A stretch of DNA of 64,000 bases from Bathynomus jamesi. Lineage: Eukaryota; Arthropoda; Malacostraca; Isopoda; Cirolanidae. Location: contig JAJOZX010005618.1 of the NCBI GenBank assembly GCA_023014485.1, forward strand, positions 124,001-188,000, written 5' to 3'. Under the pieces are notes generated by a model. The model ran no database searches, was not told the origin of the DNA, and saw only the letters and a list, made by a program, of their open reading frames with translations. The position numbers and the translations under genes are program-made. Of this stretch, positions 20,114 through 30,150 are shown piece by piece. How positions within the stretch are numbered: the first letter of the stretch is position 1; every line of letters begins with the position of its first letter.

Positions 20114-23100
20114 TATACCGTATATGTAAAAATGAACAATGAATAATTCCTATACTCATATATTCTTACATTCATTCATATAATACTTATATTCATATGT
20201 ATGCATGTTCATATATTCATTTTTACATAAGGACCAAAATCACATAACGCAAGTTTGGATAAATTTTTTATTTGCTTTCGAATTAAATAACTATGGCATA
20301 TTAATTATGAATTAATGTATTGCATAATTTGATAAACTATGATGTCATAAAGTAACTTAATTCCCTTCACATTTTATATACCTTGAATACTGAATCATGT
20401 CTTTAGTATGTGGATATCTTTAGTATTCAATGTATGGTAAATTCTTTAACATCATTATTATTATTTATGTTGTTCATTCATACATCCATGTATGAGTATG
20501 ACCACTACCTTTTATTAATTATTCATTCATCTACCTATTGTCTACTTATGCCCTATCAACCTATCAGTAAGTTTACTCATATCTATCTACATTATGCACA
20601 CAACCTATTGTGTGACTACTGATGTGTACAACACTTTATGCATTCATACGTCATTATGATTACATGCAAGTACGTTTAACATGTATACTTTTTATTTTTT
20701 CTTAATTATTTAATTTCTCGCAATATACTTGTAAATGCTTATGCAAGTATTCAGATTCTGATGACATCACCAAAAAGTAAAGCTTCTGAACCCGAAGTCT
20801 CTCTTGCTTCTGCTACAAATTTATAACAAGTTATGTTATATTATGTTATATTATATCATAAACGTCTGTGTACTTCCAATGGAAAGTTAATCATTGTTAA
20901 CTATAAATATATAACATTGTTGTTAATCCCCTTTTAAGGTAAAGAACAATGGATAACTCCATTATATAAATTGCATCACCTATTTAGATTACTTCAGTAT
21001 CAGATCTGTCAATTAAGAATTTGCTAAAAAATTGTAATTAACTGTAATAATTTAATATGATGTAATTAATGTACTTTAATGAAACTGTAATTAATGATAA
21101 TAAGTGAATGTGAATTAATTGGTAATTATAATCATAGTTGTAGTAAACCAAAATTACAATGTACTTAATAAAGTACTTAGGTTGTACTTAATGTACTACT
21201 CCAACATTATATTGCCATTTAGGAATGTATACTCTGCGATTTTTATTATTATTTTTTGTTATTCATTTTTTGTTTTATTTTTGTAATAAATTCTTTAGAT
21301 CTCCCATTAAAGTGGGAAACTTAACCTTCAACTGCACTCCCCCAAAATTTACTTATTTATTTCTTGTATTGTAAATAAAATCATTCCTGGCTGAACCTCT
21401 ACCCGAGGAGACTGAGTACCTCCTCACTTTTAAATTCCAGCCTCAGCCATTGTCGAAAGAGGTCGAACCTCTCCCCCTGTAAGATTCTGATCTAACTTAA
21501 AGGCTGAGCATTACCTGTACATTTTAGCAGGAAATTACAGTAAGAAAGTTTTTTTTTATCTTCTCCTTCGAGCCTTGTTCTCTTTAGAGAATTTAATTAT
21601 AAAAGAGAAAATAGTTTCCCAATACGTTACAAGAAGAATTGGGGAACCTTCAGAGAGCTCCACAGAATCCTCTGAACCACTATAAGAACAACTCAGAGAG
21701 TAGTACAGAAGAAACTACTATGAGTAACAAATCCGCTGCTGCCTCCCAACCAGAACCCCCATCAACTTCAAACTGACTAAGGCCATAGACAGAGGGGTTA
21801 ACATTGTAGGGTTTTGCTGATTCTCATTTCTCAAGTCTTTTTATTTTAAATTTATGTTTTTTCTTTCCAGCCATTCAGTTTTCGCAGCGTTGAATTAAGT
21901 ATTCATTAAGTCAATCTAGTCAAGCATAGGCAGATACTGTAATTAATGAAAAAGTGCTTAAATCATTGTAATAGGGCATCTTGCTAGAAACAGCTCTGGA
22001 CTAGTGTTAAAATCTAGTTCAGTATTTAGCACTGATAGTCCCTGTTGAACTCAAGAAAAGGGAAGATCATAGTCTATTACTGAAGCCAGAAGGTATGTTT
22101 GAAGTTGAGCACTAAGGATCCAGAACTTAAGTGCTCCTTCTCGGCAGACAATCTAGTGTTGTGCACGAGTCCAAAATTCTTGACGCATTTCCAGTGTGCT
22201 TTGGCTTATAAACCTTTAATTAAGCTATTGCATGTGAATTCATTAAATACCTATACATGTTGTCTTGTCCAGCTAAATTTGGAAATAAACAAGTGAGAAG
22301 AATTCCTGTGAATATAACACAGTTGAAATCTAGGAAGTTAAGACTCTCCAAAGTTTAAGATAATTAGTTAGAATTCTAGTGTTTTGTACATAAATTATCT
22401 TTATGCTCATTGTCATCACTAACTTTATTAACCCCATCATCATTTAATTTAAGATTAAAGTTTCTTATTGTCTAGAACCTCCAGAAGAAATTTTAAATAA
22501 TTACTGTTAAAGTTTTTGTTCAAGTCTAGAAATGGGAGGTTTCAAGTTGTTCTATTAAATCAAGTTATAAATAAAACCGAAAACCCTAAATTTCTAGTTT
22601 GCTTTCTATAAATCATTAAATATCAATCATGTTACATGATGGGGAGATCAGTTCCACATTTAATCATCACAGGGAATAAGGCTAGATAAAAAGTCATACA
22701 ATGGAATAAGGTTTACTAAATTTGGTGATATTTTCAAGTCAAGGGAAAAGTCTTGAATTAATTTTCAGTAGCATAGGTCTTGCCTGTACTGTGGCTTGTT
22801 CTTGTTTATTGTGTATCATGAAGTCCTTTTTCTTCCTTTTCTGCCTGAACACCTTTTTTCTTGCACCCACTCCTTAACATTCCAGCATATAATGTTTGCT
22901 TTCCATTGCTTAAATGCACTATTGTGGTCTTGCTCTTCCTGCTTGATATTTTTGTGAGAATGGTTCTTGCTCACTTGATGTCCAGTGTACTGCTTGGGAA
23001 AAGATATTTGAGTCCAGCTTCTTCATCTGCCTTCCAGTCTATTCACTTTGCATGTACTTTGTGGCTGGCCAGTAGAATTGGATTCCTACCATAGGAAGAA

Positions 23101-23482
23101 CTGTTTCCAGAGTTAAATCGAGGTGGGTTCTCTAGTTTTTCCATATTATAGGGTCAGGGTCAGCCACAATATGGTAAAAAACTAAAATGTACAAATAAGA
23201 TCTCCTGATACATTTTCTCATTCTGTATATGGAAAAAGACCTCAGATTGGATTTTGAGCTAAATCCATTAATATGTAAGGGTGGCGCAAGTTTGAAGAAA
23301 TTTGCCACCCCAAACTGTATAATGATACTAAGGCTTCGAGTTTTGCCACCTCCAAATATACACAAATCGATCCAGTTTTATATTTCCAACATAATTAGTG
23401 GTTCTGGAATATAGGCAAATGTCATGAGAAATATATTTTTAATTTTTTTTTTTAACCACCCTAATATATATATATATATATA
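20114..23482. other. 3.4 kb without a recognised gene
   Basis: AT-rich DNA with short simple repeats, such as TTATATTATG near 20830. A stretch at about 20824-21775 could be the leader of an LTR retroelement: the sequence near 21590-21640 looks like an LTR end followed by a TTGGGGAACC site, and a short frame MSNKSAAASQPEPPSTSN is at 21720-21773. No partner LTR, gag or pol was found, so this is weak. The open frames at 22099, 22861 and 23229 show no family motif. Confidence 0.3.
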
Positions 23483-24720
23483 CACTATATGATCAAAAGT
23501 ATTCGGACACCCCAGAAAATCCGCATTTCTGCAAATATCACCTTCGCCAAAAGGTATGCTGGGAAAAAGCATGGCGAAACTATAATGCTGAGGTGTTCTG
23601 TTAAGTTATCAGTAACTGTTGTGAAGCCATGCCGCACGGACGTGAACTCTCCGAGTTCCAACGTGGACTCGTCATCGGATGTTATTTAAGTAACGTTTCT
23701 ATACGAAACATTGCAGCCAAACAGGATATACCAAAGTCGACTGTAGTGGATGTTATCATGAGATGGAAGCACGACGGTGCAACTAACGCAAAAAAACGTT
23801 CCGGATGACCACGCAAACTGACGGAACGTGATAGAAGAAGTCTGGTACGACATGTCAAGAAGTCCCGCACGTTCTCTGCCGCTTCCATCGCTGAGGAGGT
23901 AGGAAGAGCATCCGGTACCTTCGTTAGTACTGTAACTATCCGCAGAGAGATGCACAGACTCGGTTATTATGGTAGAGCAGCTGTACACAAGCCACTGATT
24001 ACAAAAGTTAATGCCATGCGTCGTTTGGCCTGGTGTGTCTCCCGTCGTTCCTGGACCGTGGAGGACTGGAAAACTGTTCTTTGGAGCGACGAGTCGCGGT
24101 ATTCACTCTTCCAGTCTGATGGGCGTGTTTGGGTGTGGCGACAGCCCGGAGAACGGCTTCTTCCTGACTGTGTACGTCCAACGGTGAAGTTCGGTGGAGG
24201 GTCCATCATGGTATGGGGTTGTTTTTCCTGGCTAGGGCTCGGCCCGTTGGTTGTTATACCCACTACCATGAACGCTGACGTTTATCTCGACGTTCTGGAC
24301 AATTCGGCCCTCCCTACACTGTGGCAATACTATGGAGATGGCCATTGTTTGTTTCAACAGGATCGAGCTCCCTGCCATACTGCAAGGCGTGTGCAGGACT
24401 GGTTTTATGAAAATAAGGTGGATTTGTTAGACTGGCCTGCTCAGAGCCCCGATCTCAATCCAATCGAGCACATGTGGGACGAACTGGAGCAACGGATACG
24501 AAACTGCACACCACGCCCGGCTTCACTTGCATCTCTTGCATCAGCTCTGCAAGAGGAATGGCGAGCCATTCCTGCACAGACTTACCAAAAACTGGTGGAA
24601 AGTATGCCTCGACGTGTTGATGCTGTAATAAAAGCAAGGGTTTTACTGGTTACTAAATGCCATAATAAAACCATTTTTCCCAAAACCATGCGGTGTCCGA
24701 ATACTTTTGATCATATAGTG
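23483..24720 (+). mobile_element. Tc1-like element, near intact
   Basis: Perfect 29-bp inverted repeats starting CACTATATGATCAAAAGTAT. TA is at 23481-23482; the right TA appears changed to TG followed by TA. Length 1,238 bp, single gene. It is inserted in a (TA)n run. Confidence 0.9.
23629..24656 (+). pseudogene. Tc1 transposase, DD34E, one nonsense and one terminal frameshift
   Basis: The start at 23629 (MPHGRELSEFQRGLVIG) gives a full-length frame. An in-frame TGA at 23806-23808 breaks the AT-hook motif KKRSG-x-PRK and looks like CGA to TGA decay. The catalytic blocks are intact: [26 protein letters not shown] with 34 residues between the second Asp and Glu, and VWGCF. Near 24640 the frame slips by one base, so the expected stop at 24654-24656 is missed and the frame reads into the terminal repeat. 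The NAPCH of the family reads RAPCH here. Probably inactive, but only a few changes from an intact gene. Confidence 0.9.
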
Positions 24721-24738
24721 TGTATATATATATATATA

Positions 24739-25470
24739 CAGGGTGGGCCAAAAGTCTGGATCCATAGGAAAATATTTATTTTAATACATAAATTACAACA
24801 AATGGTAAATGATTAAAATGAATATCAACTTTAACTCGTAAATGCGTATCCGTGATACTGTACAGTAGTTCGTACTCCAGTATAAATACTCAAATACTTT
24901 TTTTATTTCAGCCCAGAAATGGCTTCGAATCTAACAACAGAAGACCGGGTAGAACTTGTGCTCATGTATGCAAGACAGGGCGGTACACACAGAGAAGTTG
25001 CTACCGAATTCAATAGAAATCATCCTGATAAGCATCCAGTAACACATGCGACTGTTGGCAAGTTGTTTAAATGTTTCAAAGAAACAGGAAGTGTACATGA
25101 TCAATGGCGTTCTGGTCATCCAACAACTGCAACTGATGAAAATACCTCTGCAATGGTATGTGAAACTTTAACGAATAGTCCAGTAAAGTCAACAAGAAGA
25201 TTATCAAATGAAACACGCATCTCGAGAATGTCAATTCAAAGAATTATTAAAAATCATAAATTCCATCCCTAAGTGTCTCGATGTCAGAGGCCGCCAATTT
25301 GAGCATTTGTTATAATTTGTTGTTTATACTGGAGTACGAACCACTGTACAGTATCACAGATATGCATTTACGAGTTAAAGTTGATATTCATTTTAAGTAT
25401 TTACCATTTGTTGTAATTTATGTATTAAAATAAATATTTTCCTATGGATCCAGACTTTCGACCCACCCTA
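24739..25470 (+). mobile_element. mariner-like element M4, deletion derivative with long ends
   Basis: The inverted repeats begin AGGGTGGG and run for about 125 bp per side, including TTACAACAAATGGTAAAT-type sequence. TA is at 24737-24738 and 25471-25472. The element is 732 bp, 18 bp right of the previous Tc1 and 6 bp left of the next mariner. Confidence 0.9.
24919..25272 (+). pseudogene. mariner N-terminal DNA-binding domain fragment
   Basis: Encodes MASNLTTEDRVELVLMYARQ and a helix-turn-helix region (HREVATEFNRNHP, THATVGKLFKCFKETGSV), then a second helix-turn-helix part (RRLSNETRISRMSIQRII). It stops after HKFHP where the catalytic domain should begin. The frame is otherwise open. A DNA-binding-only product could in principle bind related ends; that is inference. 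Confidence 0.8.
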
Positions 25471-25476
25471 TATATA

Positions 25477-26379
25477 CAGGGCGTCCCAAAAAAATGTATA
25501 CGCACTTTAAATAATTATAAAGGCAGTGTTTATTAAAATACATTTCATTTTCAAAATGTAATAGAATCTACAGACATTATTTAATTATTTTGTCAACGCC
25601 TGTTTTCAAACTGACGTCCGTTCTGGTCCAGGCACTGCTGATAACACGAAGCAATGGAATCACAAACATCACGAAACATTTTGTTTGGTATTTGTGTGCA
25701 TTCTCGTTCAATGGCTGCTCTCAATTCAGCGACTGTTGCAGGTTTTATAGCATAGACTTTGTCTTTTAAGTATCCCCATAAAAAAAAGTCTAGTGGTGTG
25801 AGGTCTGGTGAACGCGGAGGGTATTCTACGAAACCCCTTCGTCCAATCCACATCCACATCGTGCCAAGTACCACTGGCAATACTCCACTCTTCGGTCCGG
25901 ATCATCTTCATTAATAGCATGGACTAATCTTGGAATGTAACTTTTCTATTGACAGCGCTTCAAAATGCGTTGGACAGACGATTCTGAAATTCCTACCTCA
26001 CGACTCGCTTGCCGCACAGATTTTCTTGGACTTTGGTGATACGTTTCCAGTACTCTTTCTTGCTTTGTGGGGCTTGTTGATGTCCGTGGTCTTCCGGAAC
26101 GCTTCTTGTGGACATTCTGAACAGTTCCATCGGCTTCAAACTTATCTCTAATTCGAGTGATGGTAAGTCGCGTTGGTGGATCTGTTTGAAACTCCCTCCT
26201 AAACTGTCTTTGCACTTCAACTGCGTTTTCACACTTCCAGTAGCATTTTAGAATGAATTTCCTTTGTTCAAAGCTTAGTCTGACTGCCATTATTAATTCT
26301 AATGGGTTTAACTTGGAAAGAAAGAAACATCAATTGAGCTATCAGCTGTTAAAGTGTGTATACATTTTTTTGGGACGCC

Positions 26380-26382
<3 letters not shown>
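25477..26382 (-). mobile_element. mariner-like element M5, internal deletion
   Basis: Inverted ends CAGGGCGTCCCAAAAAAATG with TA at 25475-25476 and 26383-26384. It is 906 bp, contains one gene on the minus strand and is followed by a (TA)n tract. Confidence 0.9.
25593..26290 (-). pseudogene. mariner transposase lacking the catalytic middle
   Basis: The start at 26290 gives [20 protein letters not shown] with two helix-turn-helix regions, an AT-hook-like KRSGRPR and [20 protein letters not shown]. After about 25946 the frame changes and the next recognisable part is the C-terminal SPDLTPLDFFLWGYLKDKVY at 25880-25593, ending in the usual tail. The first and second catalytic aspartates are deleted. 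The C-terminal block groups it with the DD41D type mariners. Confidence 0.85.

Positions 26383-26417
<35 letters not shown>
26383..26417. repeat. (TA)n microsatellite
   Basis: A pure run of about 16 TA units abutting the right end of M5. Confidence 0.95.
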
Positions 26418-26420
<3 letters not shown>

Positions 26421-26439
26421 ATACCCCAAACATTCTCTC

Positions 26440-26600
26440 ACTGCAGTGAGGTTGTGTCAGAAACAATCATCCTCCTCTGACCATTCCAATTTGTGGAAAG
26501 TTACATACCGGTGGGAATGGTTTCCAGCCCCCGACAAATGTCCCTTATTTTTAGTTGCCTTTTATGACATGCTGGGATCATGTAGGAAGAATTCTTTAAA
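26440..26600 (-). repeat. SINE-like dispersed repeat, degenerate
   Basis: On the minus strand it contains CAGCATGTCATAAAAGGCAA, then GGGGGCTGGAAA and GAGGAGGATGATTG. The order resembles a repeat I remember from decapod crustacean genomes (GCATGTCGTAAGAGGCGACT and so on). A (TA)n tract lies at its 3' side. Identity rests on memory only. Confidence 0.4.
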
Positions 26601-26639
26601 TCCCATATCCCCATATATACATTATTTATAACTTTAGTT

Positions 26640-26940
26640 AACCTTGGTTTTGCTTGCGCCCAAATTATTCATTCTGACAAAGGTCACCTTAGACCTACAG
26701 CTCAATGTGGAATTTGAACCACAACCCACTACGGATGATCAGAAATTACAAAGTCCTCACCCAGACTCAATCTCTCAGCCTCCTAATCAGCAGCCCAGCA
26801 TCTTAACCACTAGGTTACCCATTTATCTACCAACCAATTTCTATTGTATGGAAGGATGCTGACTACCATCACTGGGAATCAAATCTGGAGCCAGTGGATT
26901 CATAGTCAGTGATGCTAACCACTACATCACTGTAGTGCAA
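26640..26940 (-). repeat. composite tRNA-derived SINE
   Basis: Two tRNA-like heads follow each other on the minus strand. The first (about 26935-26866) has an A box GTAGTGGTTAGCATC and a B box AGATTTGATTCCC about 35 bp later. The second has an A box CTAGTGGTTAAGATGC (near 26815-26798) and a B box AGATTGAGTCTGG (near 26780-26766). A third B-like word, GGTTCAAATTCC, is at 26709-26720. The body at 26640-26700 recurs at 27818-27900. None can fold as a complete tRNA by eye, so a SINE is the better call. Confidence 0.65.
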
Positions 26941-27186
26941 TTTAATTGACTACAATTTAAGAATATGAACAAACTAGAATGACATACAGAAATATTTAAT
27001 GGTACACTAACTACACTTAAAAGTTTGACCACAACAATGATTGAAAACCTAAAACAGTTCATCTTGACTTTGAGGAGGGGGGAAAAAAAAATTTTTGCAC
27101 CTTAAAATTCTAACTGTTTTTAAGTTCAATTCTATGTGGTAGATCCAACTTTCACTAGTTACACTAAGTTCCTAACCACACAGTAC

Positions 27187-27389
27187 CTTTTGAATCTGAA
27201 CAGCCAATTCTCTTGTCGGGGATAAAGTGAGAACTTGTGTCTCTCTCACATTGAAGTCTAATGTTTGAAGAATAGACAAAGCAAATGTGGCTGTTTTTCC
27301 TGTTCCTGACTGTGCTTGAGCAATGACATCTCTTCCTTTTATTATGGGCTTAATAGCCCTTTGCTGAATTGCTGATGGCTTCTCAAACC
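27187..27389 (-). CDS. eIF4A3: internal exon of a DEAD-box RNA helicase, eIF4A-III type
   Basis: The exon encodes [20 protein letters not shown] (Q motif region), then [20 protein letters not shown] with Walker A AQSGTGKT, and [12 protein letters not shown] (motif Ia). This is the order of a DEAD-box helicase, and [22 protein letters not shown] with [20 protein letters not shown] fits eIF4A-III, the exon-junction-complex ATPase, better than eIF4A-I/II. On the minus strand the exon is bounded by CTCTGTAG before and GTACTG after, normal splice sites, so it is not a processed copy. No neighbouring exon could be found in the window, implying long introns or an isolated exon duplicate. It is the only host gene piece I recognise. 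Confidence 0.88.
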
Positions 27390-27817
27390 CTACAGAGATG
27401 AGTAAACAATCATTTTCAAAACCTTCTAGTCATGTGCAAAGTGTACCCTACATTTGAAAAAGAGAACTAATTAAAAACATATGAGAAATCGCTTGGATGA
27501 TATCAAATTGTATAGAGAAGAAGGTCATTTAAAAAGTGATTACGGTACTTGGAATTATTTAAAATTTATATTGTATGCCTATAATTATAATTAGTTACAT
27601 CAATATATTAAGAAAAAGATTATCAGGAACTACTAAAACATGTCTCCAAACAACCAATGGCTACATATTCAATTTTATTTTCTTTTAACCAAAATATACT
27701 AGTACAATATAACAATTTGATGTAATCAGAATTTATTAAAGTATGTTTCCACAAAAGAAAGTATGGTAAAGTATAATGTGCCTTTGGCAAGCATAAGCAA
27801 TTTAACTGGTCTTACCA
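27390..27817. other. probable intron of the helicase gene, nothing seen
   Basis: AT-rich, no repeat or coding motif recognised. Confidence 0.5.
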
Positions 27818-27900
27818 GTGTTTTATAACCTTGGTCAACATTAGTTTTGCTTCCACCCAAATTGTTCACTCTGACAAAGGTCAAGGTTGTTGCTCTACAT
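27818..27900 (-). repeat. SINE body, second copy
   Basis: Shares CTTGGTCAACATTAGTTTTG-like sequence and ACTCTGACAAAGGTCA with the body of the composite SINE at 26640-26700. No tRNA head is seen next to it, so it is 5' truncated. Confidence 0.65.
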
Positions 27901-27950
27901 GTATGCACCCAGAGGTGCAAATAGTCATGTATACTATTAACATTGTTACA

Positions 27951-28170
27951 AGAAAGAAATTTAGCTGGCAGAAAGAAATTTAGCTGGCAGAAAGAAATTT
28001 AGCTGGCAGAAAGAAATTTAGCTGGCAGAAAGAAATTTAGCTGGCAGAAAGAAATTTAGCTGGCAGAAAGAAATTTAGCTGGCAGAAAGAAATTTAGCTG
28101 GCAGAAAGAAATTTAGCTGGCAGAAAGAAATTTAGCTGGCAGAAAGAAATTTAGCTGGCAGAAAGAAATT
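27951..28170. repeat. 19-bp minisatellite, about 11.5 copies
   Basis: Unit AGAAATTTAGCTGGCAGAA repeated without visible change, which indicates recent expansion. Confidence 0.97.
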
Positions 28171-28540
28171 GGGACAAAGGATTAAAAAGAAAGAAAAGGA
28201 GACAAAACATGGACTAAAAAACATTTATAAAAAAAATCATATTTAGAAGGGTAAACAGAATTAAAAATGTAACAAGTTTTGCCTTTAAGAAGGGAGTATA
28301 CTGACAGAAAGGACTTCCTACTTTCTTCAGGCTACATGAAAGAAAAACATTATTTACACTAGGGGTGCACCGATATACAAATTTGGCCGATACCGATATA
28401 TTGGTATCAGGCAGAAGCCGATACCGATATATTGGTATCAGGCAGAAGCCGATATCGCTATATGTTTACCTAACCTAATTTAACTAAACTAGAAAAATAG
28501 TTTTATTAAATTAATTTCACAAATTAATATCACAAAAGAA

Positions 28541-29346
28541 ATGAGTAGCAAAACAGCAGTAGCTTCTCTGGTAATACCTTTTATCAGAGTGATAGAAAAT
28601 TATCTTGATTATGCTGTTCAAAAAGTCAGTGGAATTAAAACCATACTTGGTGATTTGAAAACAACATTCAAACAAAGATTCAGTGCCTACACACCTAACA
28701 AAAAATTGATTCTGGCAACAGTGCTGGATCCTTGATTCAAAATGAAATTCTTAATGAGCAATGTTGAAAAAGAGGAAGCAAAAAGACTACTCTGGGAATC
28801 TTTTGTTTCACTCTTGAACTTGAATCGAAACAAATGCACTGGCTAAGAAGGAGACTTGAGAGATGAGTCAGAAAATGAAAGTAGTGGGACAGAGGGGGAG
28901 GGCAGTTCAAGCTCATCAACTTCACCAAAGGCTAAAAAAATCAAAGATATTTGGGCATTCTTTGACAAGAGTCAGAAACGTGAAAAGCTCATTCAAGAAC
29001 AAGAAGCATCAGCAATGGAATCAGATTCTGTTAAACATGGGTGTTCAAACTCAAGGAAAAAAAAGCACTCTAAAAATATTTCTCTAGTTCAACTGAAACA
29101 GGAGACACGAAAAAAATGCTTAAATGAAATTGAGACATACCTAAGCCTACCAGATCTTGCTCGTAACATGTGCCCCTTTGAATGGTGGAAAAATTACCAG
29201 AACACAACAACAGGCACATTACCAATGTTAGCCAAACAGTATTTGAGTGCTCCACCATCATCAGTTTGCAGTGAAAGACTTTTTAGTACCAGAGGTAATA
29301 TTTATGAGCCTGCTAGAAATAAGCTCACTCCAGAACATGGAGAGTA
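28541..29346 (+). pseudogene. hAT transposase C-terminal half
   Basis: Begins with helical sequence (NYLDYAVQKVSGIKTILGDL), then ATVLDP followed by a stop at 28733-28735, where the family has LDPRFK. After another shift it continues from 28856 with a serine-rich acidic loop, then CPFEWWKNY and the dimerisation signature YLSAPPSSVCSERLFSTRGN, PARNKLTPEH. The N-terminal BED finger and the catalytic core are missing. The Ac-like group within hAT is the likely origin. Confidence 0.85.
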
Positions 29347-29397
29347 GTTGATGTTCTGCCATTCAAATCTCAAATTATATAATTTCACTTATTAGTT
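29333..29397 (+). repeat. 65-bp direct repeat flanking LIR-2, left copy
   Basis: ACATGGAGAGTAGTTGATGT and following sequence recur at 33843-33907 with a few differences. Both belong to the hAT H3 3' region. Confidence 0.85.
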
Positions 29398-29434
29398 TTA
29401 TATGCATATATATATATATATATGTGTGTATGTA

Positions 29435-29467
<33 letters not shown>

Positions 29468-29475
29468 CTAAATAT
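29398..29475. repeat. (TA)n and (TG)n microsatellite
   Basis: TATATA followed by a TG-rich run, directly left of LIR-2. Confidence 0.9.
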
Positions 29476-30131
29476 AGGGTCATTCTCTGTCAGATCAACC
29501 AGTGCCTAACACCCTCATCTCTCAGATTTTGCTGAAATTTGGTTTATAGGGAGTTTGTGGGCCCTGAATCCATTTCTGAAATTATAAGGTCAATCTGACC
29601 AACGGTTCAAGAGATATGACCTCGGGAAATTTGAGGTCACTTGCGAGGTCACTAACATTTGGCAACCCATAACTTGGGTAATAATGGTCACAATTATATA
29701 AAAGTATATATATTTAGAATCAGAAAACGACAAGGAATCCAAATATGCAAGTTTTAGAACTCTAGGTTAAAAAATAAAAAAGTTACACTGTAACCAAAAT
29801 TTGAGGTCACGATTTGACCTCTGGGGTATCAAATGAGAATTTTTTTTTTTAAATGTAAAAAATGAAGGCATAGCCATTGGCTATTAGAATCAGCAAAAAA
29901 AAGTTTGTTTATGTTAGTATTTTTCATGTAACTAACATATAAGTGAACACCATATTCATAAGTTGTGCGTCAATTCTACCTATTTTTTCACACATAAGCT
30001 CATAATTTGACCTATAGAAATTAAAATTACATTTTTTTATAGATATAAAAACAAAGGCAAAAAATGTAAAATTGTATTTCACTGCTAATCTACACTGGCA
30101 ATAATAGTTATAATAGTGAAAGGGGAAGACC
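29476..30131 (+). repeat. LIR-2 left long inverted repeat
   Basis: Contains repeated GAGGTCAC and GAGATATGACCTC words; pairs with 32970-33764. Confidence 0.9.
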
Positions 30132-30150
30132 TACTTAGAGGATTCATGTG

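Noticed and set aside
20824..21775. LTR retrotransposon leader
   Set aside because: Only weak resemblance to an LTR end and primer site; no second LTR, gag or pol, so not called as an element.
22861..23094. 77-codon hydrophobic frame
   Set aside because: Leucine/valine-rich but without conserved motif, start context or neighbours; AT-rich chance frame.
26866..26935. Possible tRNA gene
   Set aside because: A and B boxes are present, but the stems do not pair convincingly and the unit repeats next to a SINE body.
27951..28170. CRISPR-like array
   Set aside because: Direct repeats are contiguous without spacers; it is a minisatellite in a eukaryotic context.
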